Assembly (NCBI GenBank): GCA_003222455.1
Contig: QHWF01000422.1
Location: 1-5,984, forward strand
Length of the DNA stretch: 5,984 nucleotides
Direction of reading: 5' to 3'
DNA from: Acidobacteriota bacterium
GTDB lineage: Bacteria > Acidobacteriota > Vicinamibacteria > Vicinamibacterales > CAVVIG01
Shown piece after piece: positions 5,907-5,984 of the stretch. The position numbers and the translations under genes were made by a program. The notes beneath the pieces were generated by a model. The model did not search any database and had not been told where the DNA came from. It saw only the letters and a list, made by a program, of their open reading frames with translations. Every line of letters begins with the position of its first letter. Positions within the stretch are counted from its first letter, which is position 1.

Positions 5907-5984
5907 ATCCTGGCGGGACATCCACACCCACGCGAAGTACCCCGCGATGAACACCGCCGCGAAGACGAACCAGGCATAGAAGTT
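5901..5984 (-). CDS. C-terminal end of a small aromatic-rich membrane protein (partial)
   Basis: The gene enters from the right edge and ends at TAA (5903-5901). The visible 27 residues run NFYAWFVFAAVFIAGYFAWV and then WMSRQDR. This is one transmembrane helix rich in Phe, Tyr and Trp, followed by a short positive-then-charged tail on the presumed cytoplasmic side. The gene lies 123 bp upstream of the symporter on the same strand. SSS transporters are often preceded by a small membrane partner (for example YjcH before ActP, or YhdT before PanF), so it may be an accessory subunit. It could equally be the end of a larger transporter. The frame is unbroken to the edge and the residue pattern is protein-like, but the family is not recognised. 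The stop codon lies inside the repeat arm at 5896-5906. Confidence 0.55.
   Translation of the reverse strand, partial: NFYAWFVFAAVFIAGYFAWVWMSRQDR

Overview
The window is GC-rich bacterial DNA with every credible gene on the minus strand. Read in transcription order (right to left) it holds: the last 27 codons of a small aromatic-rich membrane protein (5984-5901); a sodium:solute symporter (5777-4389); an exported alpha/beta hydrolase whose active site matches alpha-amino-acid ester hydrolases (4237-2219); a cytoplasmic-looking M28-type metallopeptidase homologue with a PA domain (2048-231); and the first 34 codons of what looks like a clan AA (retropepsin-like) aspartic protease (101-1). The long plus-strand open frames are antisense shadows.

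The organism is most likely an uncultured soil-type Acidobacteriota, perhaps of the Vicinamibacterales type. This rests on the gene mix (AEH-like S15 hydrolase, M28 peptidase, clan AA protease, SSS symporter) and above all on two repeat habits I recall from such genomes: an in-frame palindrome read as VRLKPDTT, and runs of imperfect 9-bp units of the CTTTGTGTC type between genes. It is an inference from memory, not a database result.

All four intergenic gaps (102-230, 2049-2218, 4238-4388, 5778-5900) carry variants of one 9-bp unit, roughly CTYYGYGTY on the minus strand, in one or both orientations. Where both orientations occur the DNA can fold into imperfect hairpins. The family also runs into genes: it encodes a five-fold Ser-Phe-Val repeat in the signal-peptide region of the hydrolase, and it supplies the stop codon of the small membrane protein. 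A separate 23-bp palindromic element is inserted twice, 33 bp apart and in frame, in the M28 gene. A 7-bp tandem repeat lies between the hydrolase and M28 genes.

Functionally, the symporter, the exported ester/peptide hydrolase and the M28 homologue could form a set for scavenging small peptides or amino-acid derivatives. The 120-170 bp gaps filled with repeats argue against a tight operon, so co-function is only suggested. I see no RNA gene, CRISPR array, insertion sequence or defence system. The most unusual content is the repeat material and its movement into coding sequence.
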